NCBI GenBank assembly: GCA_963849485.1
Contig: CAWKIF010000163.1
Location: 1 to 43,058, forward strand
Direction of reading: 5' to 3'
DNA from: CAVTWJ01 sp963849485
GTDB taxonomy: Bacteria; Oederibacteriota; Muellerivitia; Muellerivitales; Muellerivitaceae
DNA: 43,058 nt
Every line of letters begins with the position of its first letter. The first letter of the stretch is position 1. The notes beneath the pieces were generated by a model. That model did not search any database. It had not been told where the DNA came from and saw only the letters and a program-made list of their open reading frames with translations. The position numbers were made by a program, and so were the translations under genes. This document shows, one piece after another, positions 15,348-23,734 of this stretch.

Positions 15348-16003
15348 GATCGTTTGACCACCTGATCCAAGACTTGGAGTATCCGGGGAAAAGAAATGTC
15401 AAATATATCCTCGCAAGGAACCCTTTTTAAAAGACCTTTAGTTTCATAAAAGGCGATTAAGGGCTCGGTATCTTTCCGGTATACGGATAATCTGTTCTCT
15501 ATGGTTTCGGGTTTATCATCAGCTCGTTGAATCAGTTCTTTTCCGCATTTGTCGCAGATACCCGCAACCTTAGGTTTCATGGTTTCAATATTAAATGTGG
15601 CCCCACAATTGGGGCATACTCGGCGACCCGTCAAACGACGAATCAACACTTGGTGGCCCACCTCAATTTTTATGACACCATCCAATTGAATTTTCTGGTC
15701 ATGGAGCATTTGTTCCAGGCTTTCTGCCTGGGGCACAGTCCGAGGAAATCCATCCAGGATAAATCCTTGTCGGGCGTCATCCAGTTTAATCCTTTCCTGG
15801 ATCAATCCGATGACAACAGAATCGGGAACCAATGCACCCTTTTTCATGAATTCTTGGGCCTTTAAACCCAATTCCGTTCCGGCTTTAACCGCGGACCGAA
15901 GCATATCTCCTGTTGAAATCTGGGGTATGGAAAATTTTTTTATCAACTCGGCCGAATAGGTTCCCTTTCCGGCACCAGGTTCTCCCAATAAGATGATTCT
16001 CAT
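15344..16003 (-). CDS. adk: adenylate kinase with zinc-binding lid
   Basis: 219 residues; catalyses ATP + AMP = 2 ADP. The P-loop GEPGAGKGTY is at about 8-16, the AMP site TGDMLR at 31-36, and DGFPRT at 84-89. The lid has four cysteines, C130, C133, C150 and C153 (CPNC ... CDKC), the zinc form common outside gammaproteobacteria. The ATG at 16003 shares its A with the secY stop (TAATG), giving tight coupling. The secY-adk-map order is standard. Confidence 0.98.
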   Translation of the reverse strand: MRIILLGEPGAGKGTYSAELIKKFSIPQISTGDMLRSAVKAGTELGLKAQEFMKKGALVPDSVVIGLIQERIKLDDARQGFILDGFPRTVPQAESLEQMLHDQKIQLDGVIKIEVGHQVLIRRLTGRRVCPNCGATFNIETMKPKVAGICDKCGKELIQRADDKPETIENRLSVYRKDTEPLIAFYETKGLLKRVPCEDIFDISFPRILQVLDQVVKRS

Positions 16004-17343
16004 TAGAATGCGCTCCTGCCCTTCAGCCTGCCTTTTTTCATAAATCCATCGTAATGGCGCATTAGTAGGTGTGATTCAATCTGTTTCATTGTATCTAGGG
16101 CTACTCCGACAATAATTAACAGGGATGTTCCACCAAAATAAATTGGAATGTTCAAGTTACGCGTAATTAGCTCTGGCAAAACCGCAACAGCACATACCGC
16201 TAAAGCTCCCCAGATAGTTATACGAGTCAAAGTCCGGTCAATGAACTCTGCGGTTTGTTGTCCAGGTCTGATTCCGGGAATGAACCCACCATATTTTTTC
16301 ATGTTTTCAGACAAATCCGTCGGGTTAAAAGCGATGGCGGTATAAAAATAACAGAAAAACACAATCAACAGCGAGTAGAGACCGTAATAAATAAATGCGC
16401 CTGGGGCGAAATTACGAGCGATAAAATCCATCAACTCATAAGCCCAACTTTGATCCAACCCCCTGTCGGTGAGGACACCCTGTACATACTTCGCGATTTG
16501 AGCTGGGAAAACTAATATAGACGAGGCGAATATAACCGCGATTACACCCGAATAATCGACTTTTAGCGGTAATTGAGTGGATTGTCCCTTAAATACTTGC
16601 CGTCCAACCACACGAGTGGCGTATTGAACCGGAATTTTCCTAGCTCCTTGCTGGAGAATGACGATAAAGGCTATCGTCGCAATTGTGAAAGCAATGAAAA
16701 ACAAAACCGCGAATAAACTAACCGAATGAATGCGGACCAATCGGAAAGTATCTCTAAGCTGTCCCGGAAGTCCCGCTACAATTCCGGCAAAAATAATTAG
16801 TGAAATCCCGTTTCCAACCCCATATTCAGTTATCTGTTCCCCTAACCACATGATGAAGATCGTACCCGTTGTCAAGGCCAGGACTGTCATAATTTGGAAA
16901 CCCAATCCCCAGTGATAAACCGCGTTTTCACCGAACGACTTCAACAAATAGGTTGTTCCAGTTCCCTGGATAATACAAAGACCGACCGTTCCAATACGAG
17001 TGTATTGAGTGATTTTCCTTCGACCCGTTTCGCCCTCTTTTGATAACTTCTCAAGTGTGGGAATGACAGCCGTAAGGAGCTGTAAAATAATCGACATGCT
17101 GATATAAGGCATGACCCCTAAAGCAAAAACGGACGATTGTTTTAAAGCTCCTCCCGAAAATAGGTTCAGAAATCCAAGGATTCCGCCACCCTGACCAGAG
17201 AAATACTGGTTTAGGAAAGAAATGTTAATTCCTGGGATCGGGATATGAATACCGATCCGATAGACCAAGAGAATTAAAAATGTGAATATGACCCTGTTTT
17301 TAAGTTCAGGCACACGAAAGATATTTGCAAAGGCCGAAAACAC
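16003..17343 (-). CDS. secY: preprotein translocase subunit SecY (GTG start)
   Basis: 446 residues, ten-helix channel of the Sec system. It opens FSAFANIFRVPELKNRVIFT; the plug region follows helix 1 and contains FLNLFSGGALKQSS; the family motif GVMPYISMSIILQLLT is clear. The C-terminal cytoplasmic tail is present (HYDGFMKKGRLKGR). The start is GTG at 17343, immediately after the rplO stop and with GGAGG eight bases upstream. Confidence 0.98.
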   Translation of the reverse strand: MFSAFANIFRVPELKNRVIFTFLILLVYRIGIHIPIPGINISFLNQYFSGQGGGILGFLNLFSGGALKQSSVFALGVMPYISMSIILQLLTAVIPTLEKLSKEGETGRRKITQYTRIGTVGLCIIQGTGTTYLLKSFGENAVYHWGLGFQIMTVLALTTGTIFIMWLGEQITEYGVGNGISLIIFAGIVAGLPGQLRDTFRLVRIHSVSLFAVLFFIAFTIATIAFIVILQQGARKIPVQYATRVVGRQVFKGQSTQLPLKVDYSGVIAVIFASSILVFPAQIAKYVQGVLTDRGLDQSWAYELMDFIARNFAPGAFIYYGLYSLLIVFFCYFYTAIAFNPTDLSENMKKYGGFIPGIRPGQQTAEFIDRTLTRITIWGALAVCAVAVLPELITRNLNIPIYFGGTSLLIIVGVALDTMKQIESHLLMRHYDGFMKKGRLKGRSAF

Positions 17344-17781
17344 TTACAAAACCTCCGTCGTTCCACCAGCAGCTTTGATTTTCTCAAGAGCAGATGCGCT
17401 GAAGGCGTGGGCTTTTACATTTAAAGAAACCTTACAGTCCCCTTCACCCAAAACCTTTATAGATTCACCCATTTTAACCAAGCCCTTTTCAATCAGCAGT
17501 TGAGGTGTAACGCTTGTTCCTGCGTTAAAAACCATCAAATCCCCGACATTAACTACCTCATAATGTTCTTTCCTGGAATTCTGAAACCCACGTCTCGGGA
17601 GCCTGCGATAAATAGGCGTTTGTCCGCCTTCAAACCCTGCGCGAACGCCCCCGCCCGTACGGGAGTTCTGTCCTTTGTTTCCACGAGTGGCGGTCTTACC
17701 ATGGCCAGAACCGGGCCCCTTTCCAACGATTTTGCGTCGCTTGACGGAACCAGCTTTCGGTTTCAATTCAGAAATTTTCAT
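17344..17781 (-). CDS. rplO: 50S ribosomal protein L15
   Basis: 145 residues with the glycine-rich N-terminal extension (GKGPGSGHGKTATRGNKGQN, then SRTGGGVRAGFEGGQTPIYR) and the C-terminal globular part. It binds 23S rRNA late in assembly. The stop touches the secY start codon. Order rpmD-rplO-secY is standard. Confidence 0.98.
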   Translation of the reverse strand: MKISELKPKAGSVKRRKIVGKGPGSGHGKTATRGNKGQNSRTGGGVRAGFEGGQTPIYRRLPRRGFQNSRKEHYEVVNVGDLMVFNAGTSVTPQLLIEKGLVKMGESIKVLGEGDCKVSLNVKAHAFSASALEKIKAAGGTTEVL

Positions 17782-17794
17782 GATTAAGCCTTTT

Positions 17795-17971
17795 TTACTT
17801 TTCGACTTGGATTAAGTAATTAATTTTTTCTAGCATCCCCCGGATGACCACCGTATCCGGTTTAACTACAGTTTGACGAATTTTACGCAAGCCCAACGCC
17901 TCAGCGATGCGCTTATGTTGGGGGAGACGTCCATTTAGACTTTTCACTAATTTAATTTTTAATTCAGTCAT
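17795..17971 (-). CDS. rpmD: 50S ribosomal protein L30
   Basis: 58 residues read from ATG 17971 to TAA 17795-17797. It contains the L30 pattern KLVKSLNGRLPQHKRIAEAL, GLRKIRQTVV and the short C-terminal strand VIRGMLEKINYLIQV. The ATG overlaps the rpsE stop (ATGA). Small gene in its standard place between rpsE and rplO. Confidence 0.96.
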   Translation of the reverse strand: MTELKIKLVKSLNGRLPQHKRIAEALGLRKIRQTVVKPDTVVIRGMLEKINYLIQVEK

Positions 17972-18480
17972 GATTTCACCGGACCTGTCATGCTTTCCAC
18001 CGTCTTGCCCCGCAGAGCGGCGACGGTTTCCGGGGAACGAATCCCGCTCAAACCCTTTAATGCTGCTTGAACAACATTAAAAACATTATCGGATTGAATC
18101 GATTTGGTTAATACATCATGGATTCCCGCCAACTCACAAACGGCTCTAACGCCGCCACCCGCGATGATCCCCGTTCCTGGAGCAGCGGGTTTTAACATCA
18201 CCTTGGATGCTTTAAACACCCCCAGAACTTCGTGGTAAATCGTCACCCCTTTAAGCGGGACTTGGATTAAGTTTTTCTTCGCATCATCTACGGCTTTACG
18301 GATAGCGTCAGGAACCTCGCTTGCTTTCCCAGTCCCAATTCCCACATACCCATGCCCGTCTCCGACCACAACCAGGACGGAAAAACTAAACCGCCGGCCG
18401 CCTTTCACCACCTTGGCGACACGGTTGATATGAACAACTTTTTCCTTCAAATCAAGCTTAGAAGCGTCAATTCGAGCCAT
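17968..18480 (-). CDS. rpsE: 30S ribosomal protein S5
   Basis: 170 residues. The double-stranded RNA-binding N-domain (KEKVVHINRVAKVVKGGRRF) and the glycine-rich VGDGHGYVGIGTGKASEVP are typical, as is PAAPGTGIIAGGGVRAVCEL. It acts in decoding accuracy and mRNA entry. It lies 11 bp after rplR and overlaps rpmD by four bases. Confidence 0.98.
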   Translation of the reverse strand: MARIDASKLDLKEKVVHINRVAKVVKGGRRFSFSVLVVVGDGHGYVGIGTGKASEVPDAIRKAVDDAKKNLIQVPLKGVTIYHEVLGVFKASKVMLKPAAPGTGIIAGGGVRAVCELAGIHDVLTKSIQSDNVFNVVQAALKGLSGIRSPETVAALRGKTVESMTGPVKS

Positions 18481-18491
18481 GGTATTCCTTT

Positions 18492-18857
18492 TTAGAATTT
18501 AAGGCCGTTGGCACGGGCTGCTTCCGCCAAGGCTTTGATCCGCCCGTGGAAGATATAACCACCCCGATCAAAAACAACCTGGCTAATAGATTTTTCCTTA
18601 GCCAATTTAGCGATTTGTTCTCCAACCGCCTTAGCCGCTTGAATATTCCCGCCGTTTTTTAATTGGCTTTTCATTTGGTGGTCAAAACTCGCCGCTGCCG
18701 CCAAGGTGACACCCTTGGAATCATCAATGATTTGAGCAGTGATGTTTTTAGCACCTCGATGAACGACCAAACGGGGACGTTCAGGCGAACCGGAAAGTTT
18801 TTTCCGAATTCGTGCGTGTCGGTGACTGCGTTTATGATGCTGCGATTGCAACTGCAT
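18492..18857 (-). CDS. rplR: 50S ribosomal protein L18
   Basis: 121 residues, binds 5S rRNA. Basic N-terminus (HHKRSHRHARIRKKLSG) followed by SPERPRLVVHRGAKNITAQI and the C-terminal SQVVFDRGGYIFHGRIKALA. Standard order rplF-rplR-rpsE. Confidence 0.97.
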   Translation of the reverse strand: MQLQSQHHKRSHRHARIRKKLSGSPERPRLVVHRGAKNITAQIIDDSKGVTLAAAASFDHQMKSQLKNGGNIQAAKAVGEQIAKLAKEKSISQVVFDRGGYIFHGRIKALAEAARANGLKF

Positions 18858-18875
18858 TCGATCACTCCTAAATTA

Positions 18876-19445
18876 TTACTTAGCGCCGGCTTTACCAGTC
18901 GCTCCGGTTTTTCCGACCTTTTTGCGAACCCGTTCACCCAAATAGCGTATTCCAGTGCCCTTATATACCTCAGGTGGTTTTACCCGACGAATTTTCGAGG
19001 CGGTTTCCCCAACAAGGTATTTATCGATGCCCTTTACAGTTAAGAGGGTTTGTTTCTCGATGTCCACTTGAATGCCCTTTGGTAAATCCATCACGACAGG
19101 ATGGCTAAAACCCAAAGACATGGACAGTTTTCCCTTTTCCAACGCAGCTCGATAACCTACACCTTGAATTTCCAGTTTTTTTTCAAAACCGGTTGTGACA
19201 CCCACCACCATATTTTTGACAAGAGCATGGATTAAACCATGTTGAGCTCCCGCCTTTTTCGTTTCTCCCTGGGCACCTTCAGCGATTGAAACCTTCAATT
19301 GCTTATCCATCATTTCAACCTTCAGACTTGGGAGAATTTCTTGTGACAAGGTACCCTTGGGCCCTTCTACCGTCAGAAGATTTCCTTCCATTTTCACCTT
19401 TACTCCAGGTGGTAGATCTACAGGTTTTTTGGCAATACGAGCCAT
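18876..19445 (-). CDS. rplF: 50S ribosomal protein L6
   Basis: 189 residues starting ARIAKKPVDLPPGVKVKMEG. Two related domains follow; the second ends in the family motif GIDKYLVGETASKIRRVKPP, then YKGTGIRYLGERVRKKVGKT. I use the ATG at 19445, which has AGGAGA six bases upstream and fits the family; a frame extending to 19508 adds unrelated residues. The C-terminal tail is a few residues longer than usual. Confidence 0.97.
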   Translation of the reverse strand: MARIAKKPVDLPPGVKVKMEGNLLTVEGPKGTLSQEILPSLKVEMMDKQLKVSIAEGAQGETKKAGAQHGLIHALVKNMVVGVTTGFEKKLEIQGVGYRAALEKGKLSMSLGFSHPVVMDLPKGIQVDIEKQTLLTVKGIDKYLVGETASKIRRVKPPEVYKGTGIRYLGERVRKKVGKTGATGKAGAK

Positions 19446-19479
19446 GACTTCTCCTATGAATTCAACTTTCTTTAAACGA

Positions 19480-19881
19480 TCAATGTACGAGGCAGATGAT
19501 TTCTCCACCCACGCCTTGTTGGCGGGCCTGCTGGTCGGTTAAAACCCCTTTAGAGGTCGAAATAATGGCAATACCCAAGCCACCGATTACTTTAGGGATT
19601 GTGGTTTTACCGGTGTAATTTCGGCGGCCAGATCGGCTGATCCGATCAATACGGGATATAACTCTTTCCCGTTTTTCGCCATACTTCATCGAAATTCGGA
19701 TCATCCCGCCCTTTCCCTTTTCCTCGACCACTTTATAATTCTTGATAAAACCCTCTTCTGAAAGGATCCGGGCGATTTCCAATTTCAACTTTGAAAAGGG
19801 CACATCCACCTTCTCTTTGTACATATGGTTCGCGTTGCGAATCCGGGTCAACATGTCTGCGATTGGATCTGACATGGCCAT
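19480..19881 (-). CDS. rpsH: 30S ribosomal protein S8
   Basis: 133 residues: DPIADMLTRIRNANHMYKEK at the N-terminus and the C-terminal STSKGVLTDQQARQQGVGGE signature. It binds helix 21 of 16S rRNA and in E. coli represses the spc operon. GAGGAG precedes the ATG at 19881. A second Met two residues in is possible but less well spaced. Confidence 0.98.
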   Translation of the reverse strand: MAMSDPIADMLTRIRNANHMYKEKVDVPFSKLKLEIARILSEEGFIKNYKVVEEKGKGGMIRISMKYGEKRERVISRIDRISRSGRRNYTGKTTIPKVIGGLGIAIISTSKGVLTDQQARQQGVGGEIICLVH

Positions 19882-19895
19882 TTTGATTTCTCCTC

Positions 19896-20081
19896 TTACC
19901 AGCTTGCCTTAACCACACCGGGAATTTTGCCTTCCCCTGCGAGGTTACGGAAACAAATACGACACATTCCGAATTTTCGTAAATAGGCCCTGGGCCGCCC
20001 GCAAAGCTTGCATCGGTGATAAGCCCGTACCTTGAATTTAGGCGTCAACTTTTGTTTGTTAACCAAGCATTTCTTCGCCAT
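19896..20081 (-). CDS. rpsN: 30S ribosomal protein S14, zinc-binding type
   Basis: 61 residues, the short C+ form. The zinc ligands are C24, C27, C40 and C43 (HRCKLCGRPRAYLRKFGMCR). It is placed in the 30S head between rplE and rpsH. The zinc-free long form is absent here. Confidence 0.98.
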   Translation of the reverse strand: MAKKCLVNKQKLTPKFKVRAYHRCKLCGRPRAYLRKFGMCRICFRNLAGEGKIPGVVKASW

Positions 20082-20089
20082 TCGTTCTC

Positions 20090-20650
20090 CTAATTCCTAA
20101 AGGGCATGCCCATGAGTTTCAATAATTCTTTAGCCTTTTCATCCTCTTTTGCATTGGTCGCAAAAGTGATATCCATCCCGTGGATCGACTGGACATTGTC
20201 GAAATTAATTTCGGGAAAAATGATCTGTTCTTTAAGACCCAAGGTGTAATTTCCCCTTCCATCAAATGAACGGGTAGGGACGCCTCTGAAATCCCTGATC
20301 CGAGGCAGAGCGATCATAAAAAGTCTTTCCATGAATTGATACATTCGATCCCCCCGCAAAGTAACCTTGGCGCCCAAGGGTTGGTTTGCGCGAAGTTTAA
20401 AGTTGGAAATGGCCTTCTTGGAGCGAGTGATAGAGGGTTTTTGGCCGGTGATAAGTGTCATTTCATCAACCGCCATGTCCAAAAGCTTAATGTTATTTTC
20501 CGAAGCCGCTTTTCCAACACACACATTGATGACAATTTTTTCAACCTTCGGGACCTGCATCATATTCTTGATCCCAAACTTACTCATCAATGCCGGGACG
20601 ACTTCCTTGAAGTATTTTTGTTTTAAAATCGTGCTTGAAACCGTAGCCAT
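20090..20650 (-). CDS. rplE: 50S ribosomal protein L5
   Basis: 186 residues, contacts 5S rRNA and P-site tRNA. Typical stretches: KIVINVCVGKAASENNIKLL, LITGQKPSITRSKKAISNFK, and LPRIRDFRGVPTRSFDGRGN. The C-terminus reads MDITFATNAKEDEKAKELLK. Tight spacing to rplX (2 bp) and rpsN (8 bp). Confidence 0.98.
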   Translation of the reverse strand: MATVSSTILKQKYFKEVVPALMSKFGIKNMMQVPKVEKIVINVCVGKAASENNIKLLDMAVDEMTLITGQKPSITRSKKAISNFKLRANQPLGAKVTLRGDRMYQFMERLFMIALPRIRDFRGVPTRSFDGRGNYTLGLKEQIIFPEINFDNVQSIHGMDITFATNAKEDEKAKELLKLMGMPFRN

Positions 20651-20652
20651 CG

Positions 20653-20973
20653 TTACTTTTCCTTATCCAGAATTTCGCCGCATTTCTTGCAAGAACGAAC
20701 CTTCTGTCCATTCGCAAGCGTCTTGTGCGCGATGCGTGTGGCTTTGGCGCATTTGGTGCAAACTACTTGGAGATTGGAAATATGAATCGGTGATTCTTTT
20801 TCCAAAATCCCCCCTTGGGGGAGCTGTTGATTGGGCCGGGTATGCCTCTTCACCAAATTTATCTTCTCAACCAAAGCGGTTTCAGTCTTAGGGAATAAAC
20901 GAATCACCCGACCCTTCTTGCCGCGGTCCTTTCCCGTCCTCACCAATACCATATCTTCACGATGAACATGCAT
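20653..20973 (-). CDS. rplX: 50S ribosomal protein L24 with C-terminal zinc-ribbon-like cysteines
   Basis: 106 residues. The KOW region is clear (VLVRTGKDRGKKGRVIRLFP), then KRHTRPNQQLPQGGILEKE. The C-terminus carries C72, C75, C95 and C98 (VCTKC ... SCKKCGEI), a four-cysteine set found in only part of the L24 family. L24 starts 50S assembly. Confidence 0.97.
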   Translation of the reverse strand: MHVHREDMVLVRTGKDRGKKGRVIRLFPKTETALVEKINLVKRHTRPNQQLPQGGILEKESPIHISNLQVVCTKCAKATRIAHKTLANGQKVRSCKKCGEILDKEK

Positions 20974-20976
20974 GAC

Positions 20977-21345
20977 TTAAAGGACCTCCGGGGCTAGGGA
21001 TATAATCTTCATGAAATTTTTCTCACGCAATTCCCTGGTCACTGGCCCAAAGATGCGCGTTCCGCGAGGGGCCAGCTGATCATTAATAATCACAGCTGCG
21101 TTTTCGTCGAATCGGATGTTAGAACCATCCGGCCGGGCAAAAACCCTTTTTTGTCGAACAATCACCGCTTTAACCACTTCGCTTTTCTTTACTCCCGCCC
21201 CAGGAATCGCTTCTTTGACCGCGGCGACGATGATGTCACCGATGGCTGCGTACCGGCGACGGGTCCCTCCCAGAACATGGATACACATGATTTTGGTGGC
21301 TCCACTGTTATCGGCCACATTCAGCATCGTTTGAGGCATGATCAT
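20977..21345 (-). CDS. rplN: 50S ribosomal protein L14
   Basis: 122 residues, length and sequence canonical: TMLNVADNSGATKIMCIHVL, RRYAAIGDIIVAAVKEAIPG, and the C-terminal RGTRIFGPVTRELREKNFMK. It forms part of the factor-binding and intersubunit face. The ATG overlaps the rpsQ stop by four bases. Confidence 0.98.
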   Translation of the reverse strand: MIMPQTMLNVADNSGATKIMCIHVLGGTRRRYAAIGDIIVAAVKEAIPGAGVKKSEVVKAVIVRQKRVFARPDGSNIRFDENAAVIINDQLAPRGTRIFGPVTRELREKNFMKIISLAPEVL

Positions 21346-21623
21346 ATCTTCGCCTCCTCAATCTCCACCGCCCTTTTTACAACTTTTAAAAGGCGCCAGT
21401 GCTTGTCCGCGCTGATGGGACGAGTTTCCACAATCAGGACCACATCCCCCTTCTTCGTCTCATTCTTCGGATCGTGGATCTTAAACTTACTTCGACGGCG
21501 TATTAACTTTTGATAAAGGGGGTGTTTAACGACCCTTTCAATGGAAACTATGGCGGTTTTATCCATTTTTCGACTTAAAACCACCGCCGTCTTGACTCGA
21601 TTTTCATTACGCTTCTCTGCCAT
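21342..21623 (-). CDS. rpsQ: 30S ribosomal protein S17
   Basis: 93 residues, OB-fold primary 16S-binding protein: VVLSRKMDKTAIVSIERVVK, HPLYQKLIRRRSKFKIHDP and GDVVLIVETRPISADKHWRL. A short tail extends beyond the usual length of about 85. Order rpmC-rpsQ-rplN is standard. Confidence 0.97.
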   Translation of the reverse strand: MAEKRNENRVKTAVVLSRKMDKTAIVSIERVVKHPLYQKLIRRRSKFKIHDPKNETKKGDVVLIVETRPISADKHWRLLKVVKRAVEIEEAKI

Positions 21624-21645
21624 CGGCTTTTCAACCTTTCTGATC

Positions 21646-21846
21646 TTAGGCCTTGGGGCCTTTCTCTTTTTCCTGGAATATCGTTTTCAATCGAGCGACT
21701 TGTTTTCGAGCCTCACGAATCTTCATGGGGTTTTCCAATTGTTTGGTGGACAATTGGATTTTCAGGTTAAAGAGCTCCTCTTCCTTGCTAATAATTTGTT
21801 GTTTGAGTTGTTCCAAATTCAAATCACGTATTTCCTTTGGCTTCAT
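21646..21846 (-). CDS. rpmC: 50S ribosomal protein L29
   Basis: 66 residues: KPKEIRDLNLEQLKQQIISK, then FNLKIQLSTKQLENPMKIRE and ARKQVARLKTIFQEKE, the two-helix hairpin of L29 at the tunnel exit. The ATG at 21846 overlaps the rplP stop (ATGA) and has GGAGG inside rplP; a longer frame upstream reads into rplP and is not real. Confidence 0.97.
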   Translation of the reverse strand: MKPKEIRDLNLEQLKQQIISKEEELFNLKIQLSTKQLENPMKIREARKQVARLKTIFQEKEKGPKA

Positions 21847-22265
21847 GAGACACCTCCCTGAGCTCGGGAAATATATTTGGTCTTCACCGGAAGCTTGTGC
21901 GAGGCAAGAATAAAAGCTTCTTTTGCAATCGGTTCCGGGCAACCGCTCACCTCAAAAAGAATTCTTCCAGGTTTAACTACCGCGGCCCAATGGTCCGGGG
22001 CCCCTTTTCCTCCACCCATACGAACTTCGGCAGGTTTACGCGTTATCGGCTTATCGGGAAATATCCTTACCCAAAGCTTTCCCACCCTCTTCATATGGCG
22101 GTTAATGGCCACCCGGGCGGCCTCAATTTGGCGGTCAGTAACGTAACTAGCTTCTAACGACTTCAAGCCATATTCACCAAAAGCGAAGGCAGCGCCATTT
22201 TTTGTTTTTCCCCGCATGCGCCCTTTCATGGTTTTGCGGTACTTGACTCTTTTAGGCATTAACAT
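21843..22265 (-). CDS. rplP: 50S ribosomal protein L16
   Basis: 140 residues: PKRVKYRKTMKGRMRGKTKN, then FGEYGLKSLEASYVTDRQIE, KRVGKLWVRIFPDKPITRKP and the arginine-hydroxylation style region RMGGGKGAPDHWAAVVKPGR. It organises the A-site tRNA region. Standard order rpsC-rplP-rpmC. Confidence 0.98.
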   Translation of the reverse strand: MLMPKRVKYRKTMKGRMRGKTKNGAAFAFGEYGLKSLEASYVTDRQIEAARVAINRHMKRVGKLWVRIFPDKPITRKPAEVRMGGGKGAPDHWAAVVKPGRILFEVSGCPEPIAKEAFILASHKLPVKTKYISRAQGGVS

Positions 22266-22292
22266 TTCGATTTCCTCGTTTTAAATTCGCCT

Positions 22293-23018
22293 TTAATGCT
22301 TTTGAGATTTAGGGTCTGCCGGACGTCGTTCCCGGTGCGACGGCCTCGGCTTGGGGGAAGGAACTTCTTCTACGACCTTGTCTTTCCCGCCGAATATTTC
22401 CTTTTTAAAGACCCAGCATTTAATGCCTATGATTCCATAGGTTGTAGTCGCTAGCGCCACACCAAAATCAATGTCGGCTCTTAAAGTATGCAAAGGGACC
22501 CGGCCTTCACGATACCATTCCGTACGGGCGATCTCCGCTCCCGCCAAGCGCCCCGAACACATGATTTTGATTCCTTTTGCACCGCCATCCAAAGCACTTT
22601 GGATGCATTTCTTCATAGCTCTACGGAAAGCTACGCGTTTTTCCAACTGGCCAGCCACGTTTTCCGCGATGAGTTGGGCATTTGTTTCTGGATGTTTTTC
22701 TTCATTAATGTTGATTCGAACATCTTTTTTCGTAAACTTTTGAAGTTCCTCTTTTAACTTGTCGACTTCAGACCCTTTTTTTCCAATGACGATACCAGGG
22801 CGTGAAGCGAATATATCGACTTCAACCGTTTCCCCTTTTCTCTTTAAAACAACTTTCGCGATACCAGCGTGTTTTAAACGCAATTTGACGAATTTGCGTA
22901 TTTCAATGTCCTCAAGCAAGGTTTGGGTATAACTAGCTTTACGCGCGTTAAACCACAACGATTCCCAATCGCGGATAATTCCGACCCTTAATCCGATCGG
23001 GTTAATTTTCTGTCCCAA
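22293..23018 (-). CDS. rpsC: 30S ribosomal protein S3
   Basis: 241 residues. GQKINPIGLRVGIIRDWESL opens it; the KH domain contains RPGIVIGKKGSEVDKLKEEL; the C-domain has GGAKGIKIMCSGRLAGAEIA and REGRVPLHTLRADIDFGVAL. The C-terminus ends in a Pro/Arg-rich tail. It helps form the mRNA entry channel helicase. Confidence 0.98.
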   Translation of the reverse strand: MGQKINPIGLRVGIIRDWESLWFNARKASYTQTLLEDIEIRKFVKLRLKHAGIAKVVLKRKGETVEVDIFASRPGIVIGKKGSEVDKLKEELQKFTKKDVRININEEKHPETNAQLIAENVAGQLEKRVAFRRAMKKCIQSALDGGAKGIKIMCSGRLAGAEIARTEWYREGRVPLHTLRADIDFGVALATTTYGIIGIKCWVFKKEIFGGKDKVVEEVPSPKPRPSHRERRPADPKSQKH

Positions 23019-23048
23019 AAGACCCTCCCAACCTTATTTTGAAAAAGA

Positions 23049-23396
23049 TTATTTCCCCTCGTCCGTAACAACCATCTTGATATGGCTGGTTCGGTGATGA
23101 AGAGCGCTGGCTCGTCCCATGGCCCGAGGAATAAAACGTTTGGTATTGCGCATCATGGGGCCACCATCCACCTGGATGGATTGAATTCTTAATTTTTCCA
23201 AGTCGACTCTGGAATTCTGGCCAGCATTGGCCACGGCGGCCTTCAACACTTTGGACAACTCACCTGCGGCCCTTTTTTTCGTGAACGCAAGAATATTCAA
23301 AGCTTCCGTCACTGATTTTCGGCGGATCAAATCAACCACTTGGCGGGCCTTGCGTGGCGTTACCCTGGTATAACGAGATACGGCTTGTGCTTGCAT
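23049..23396 (-). CDS. rplV: 50S ribosomal protein L22
   Basis: 115 residues: SRYTRVTPRKARQVVDLIRR, the loop region ending RAMGRASALHHRTSHIKMVV. The long hairpin lines the peptide exit tunnel. Start ATG 23396 follows rpsS by 18 bp. Confidence 0.98.
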   Translation of the reverse strand: MQAQAVSRYTRVTPRKARQVVDLIRRKSVTEALNILAFTKKRAAGELSKVLKAAVANAGQNSRVDLEKLRIQSIQVDGGPMMRNTKRFIPRAMGRASALHHRTSHIKMVVTDEGK

Positions 23397-23414
23397 GTTC
23401 TCTCCTAATACTAC

Positions 23415-23702
23415 TTACTTCAAAGCCACTGATTTTTCACTCTTCACCTGGCCATGGCTCTTGAAAGTGCGGGTTGGTGCAAACTCACCGAGCTTATGAC
23501 CAACCATGTTCTCAGTAATGAAAACAGGAATAAACTTTTTACCGTTATGAATCGCAAAGGTATGTCCAACCATTTCGGGGTGGATGGAGCAGCGCCGTAC
23601 ATAAGTTTTTATGACTTTTTTTTCATTTCCACGATTCATCTTTTGTATGACATTTAAAAGCTTGGAATCCACATAGGGTCCCTTTTTTAACGATCGGCTC
23701 AT
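23415..23702 (-). CDS. rpsS: 30S ribosomal protein S19
   Basis: 95 residues: SRSLKKGPYVDSKLLNVIQK, TYVRRCSIHPEMVGHTFAIH and VGHKLGEFAPTRTFKSHG. It binds the 30S head with S13. Standard order rplB-rpsS-rplV. Confidence 0.98.
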   Translation of the reverse strand: MSRSLKKGPYVDSKLLNVIQKMNRGNEKKVIKTYVRRCSIHPEMVGHTFAIHNGKKFIPVFITENMVGHKLGEFAPTRTFKSHGQVKSEKSVALK

Positions 23703-23734
23703 GTTTTTCCCTTGCCCTTTCCCTAACTCGGCAG

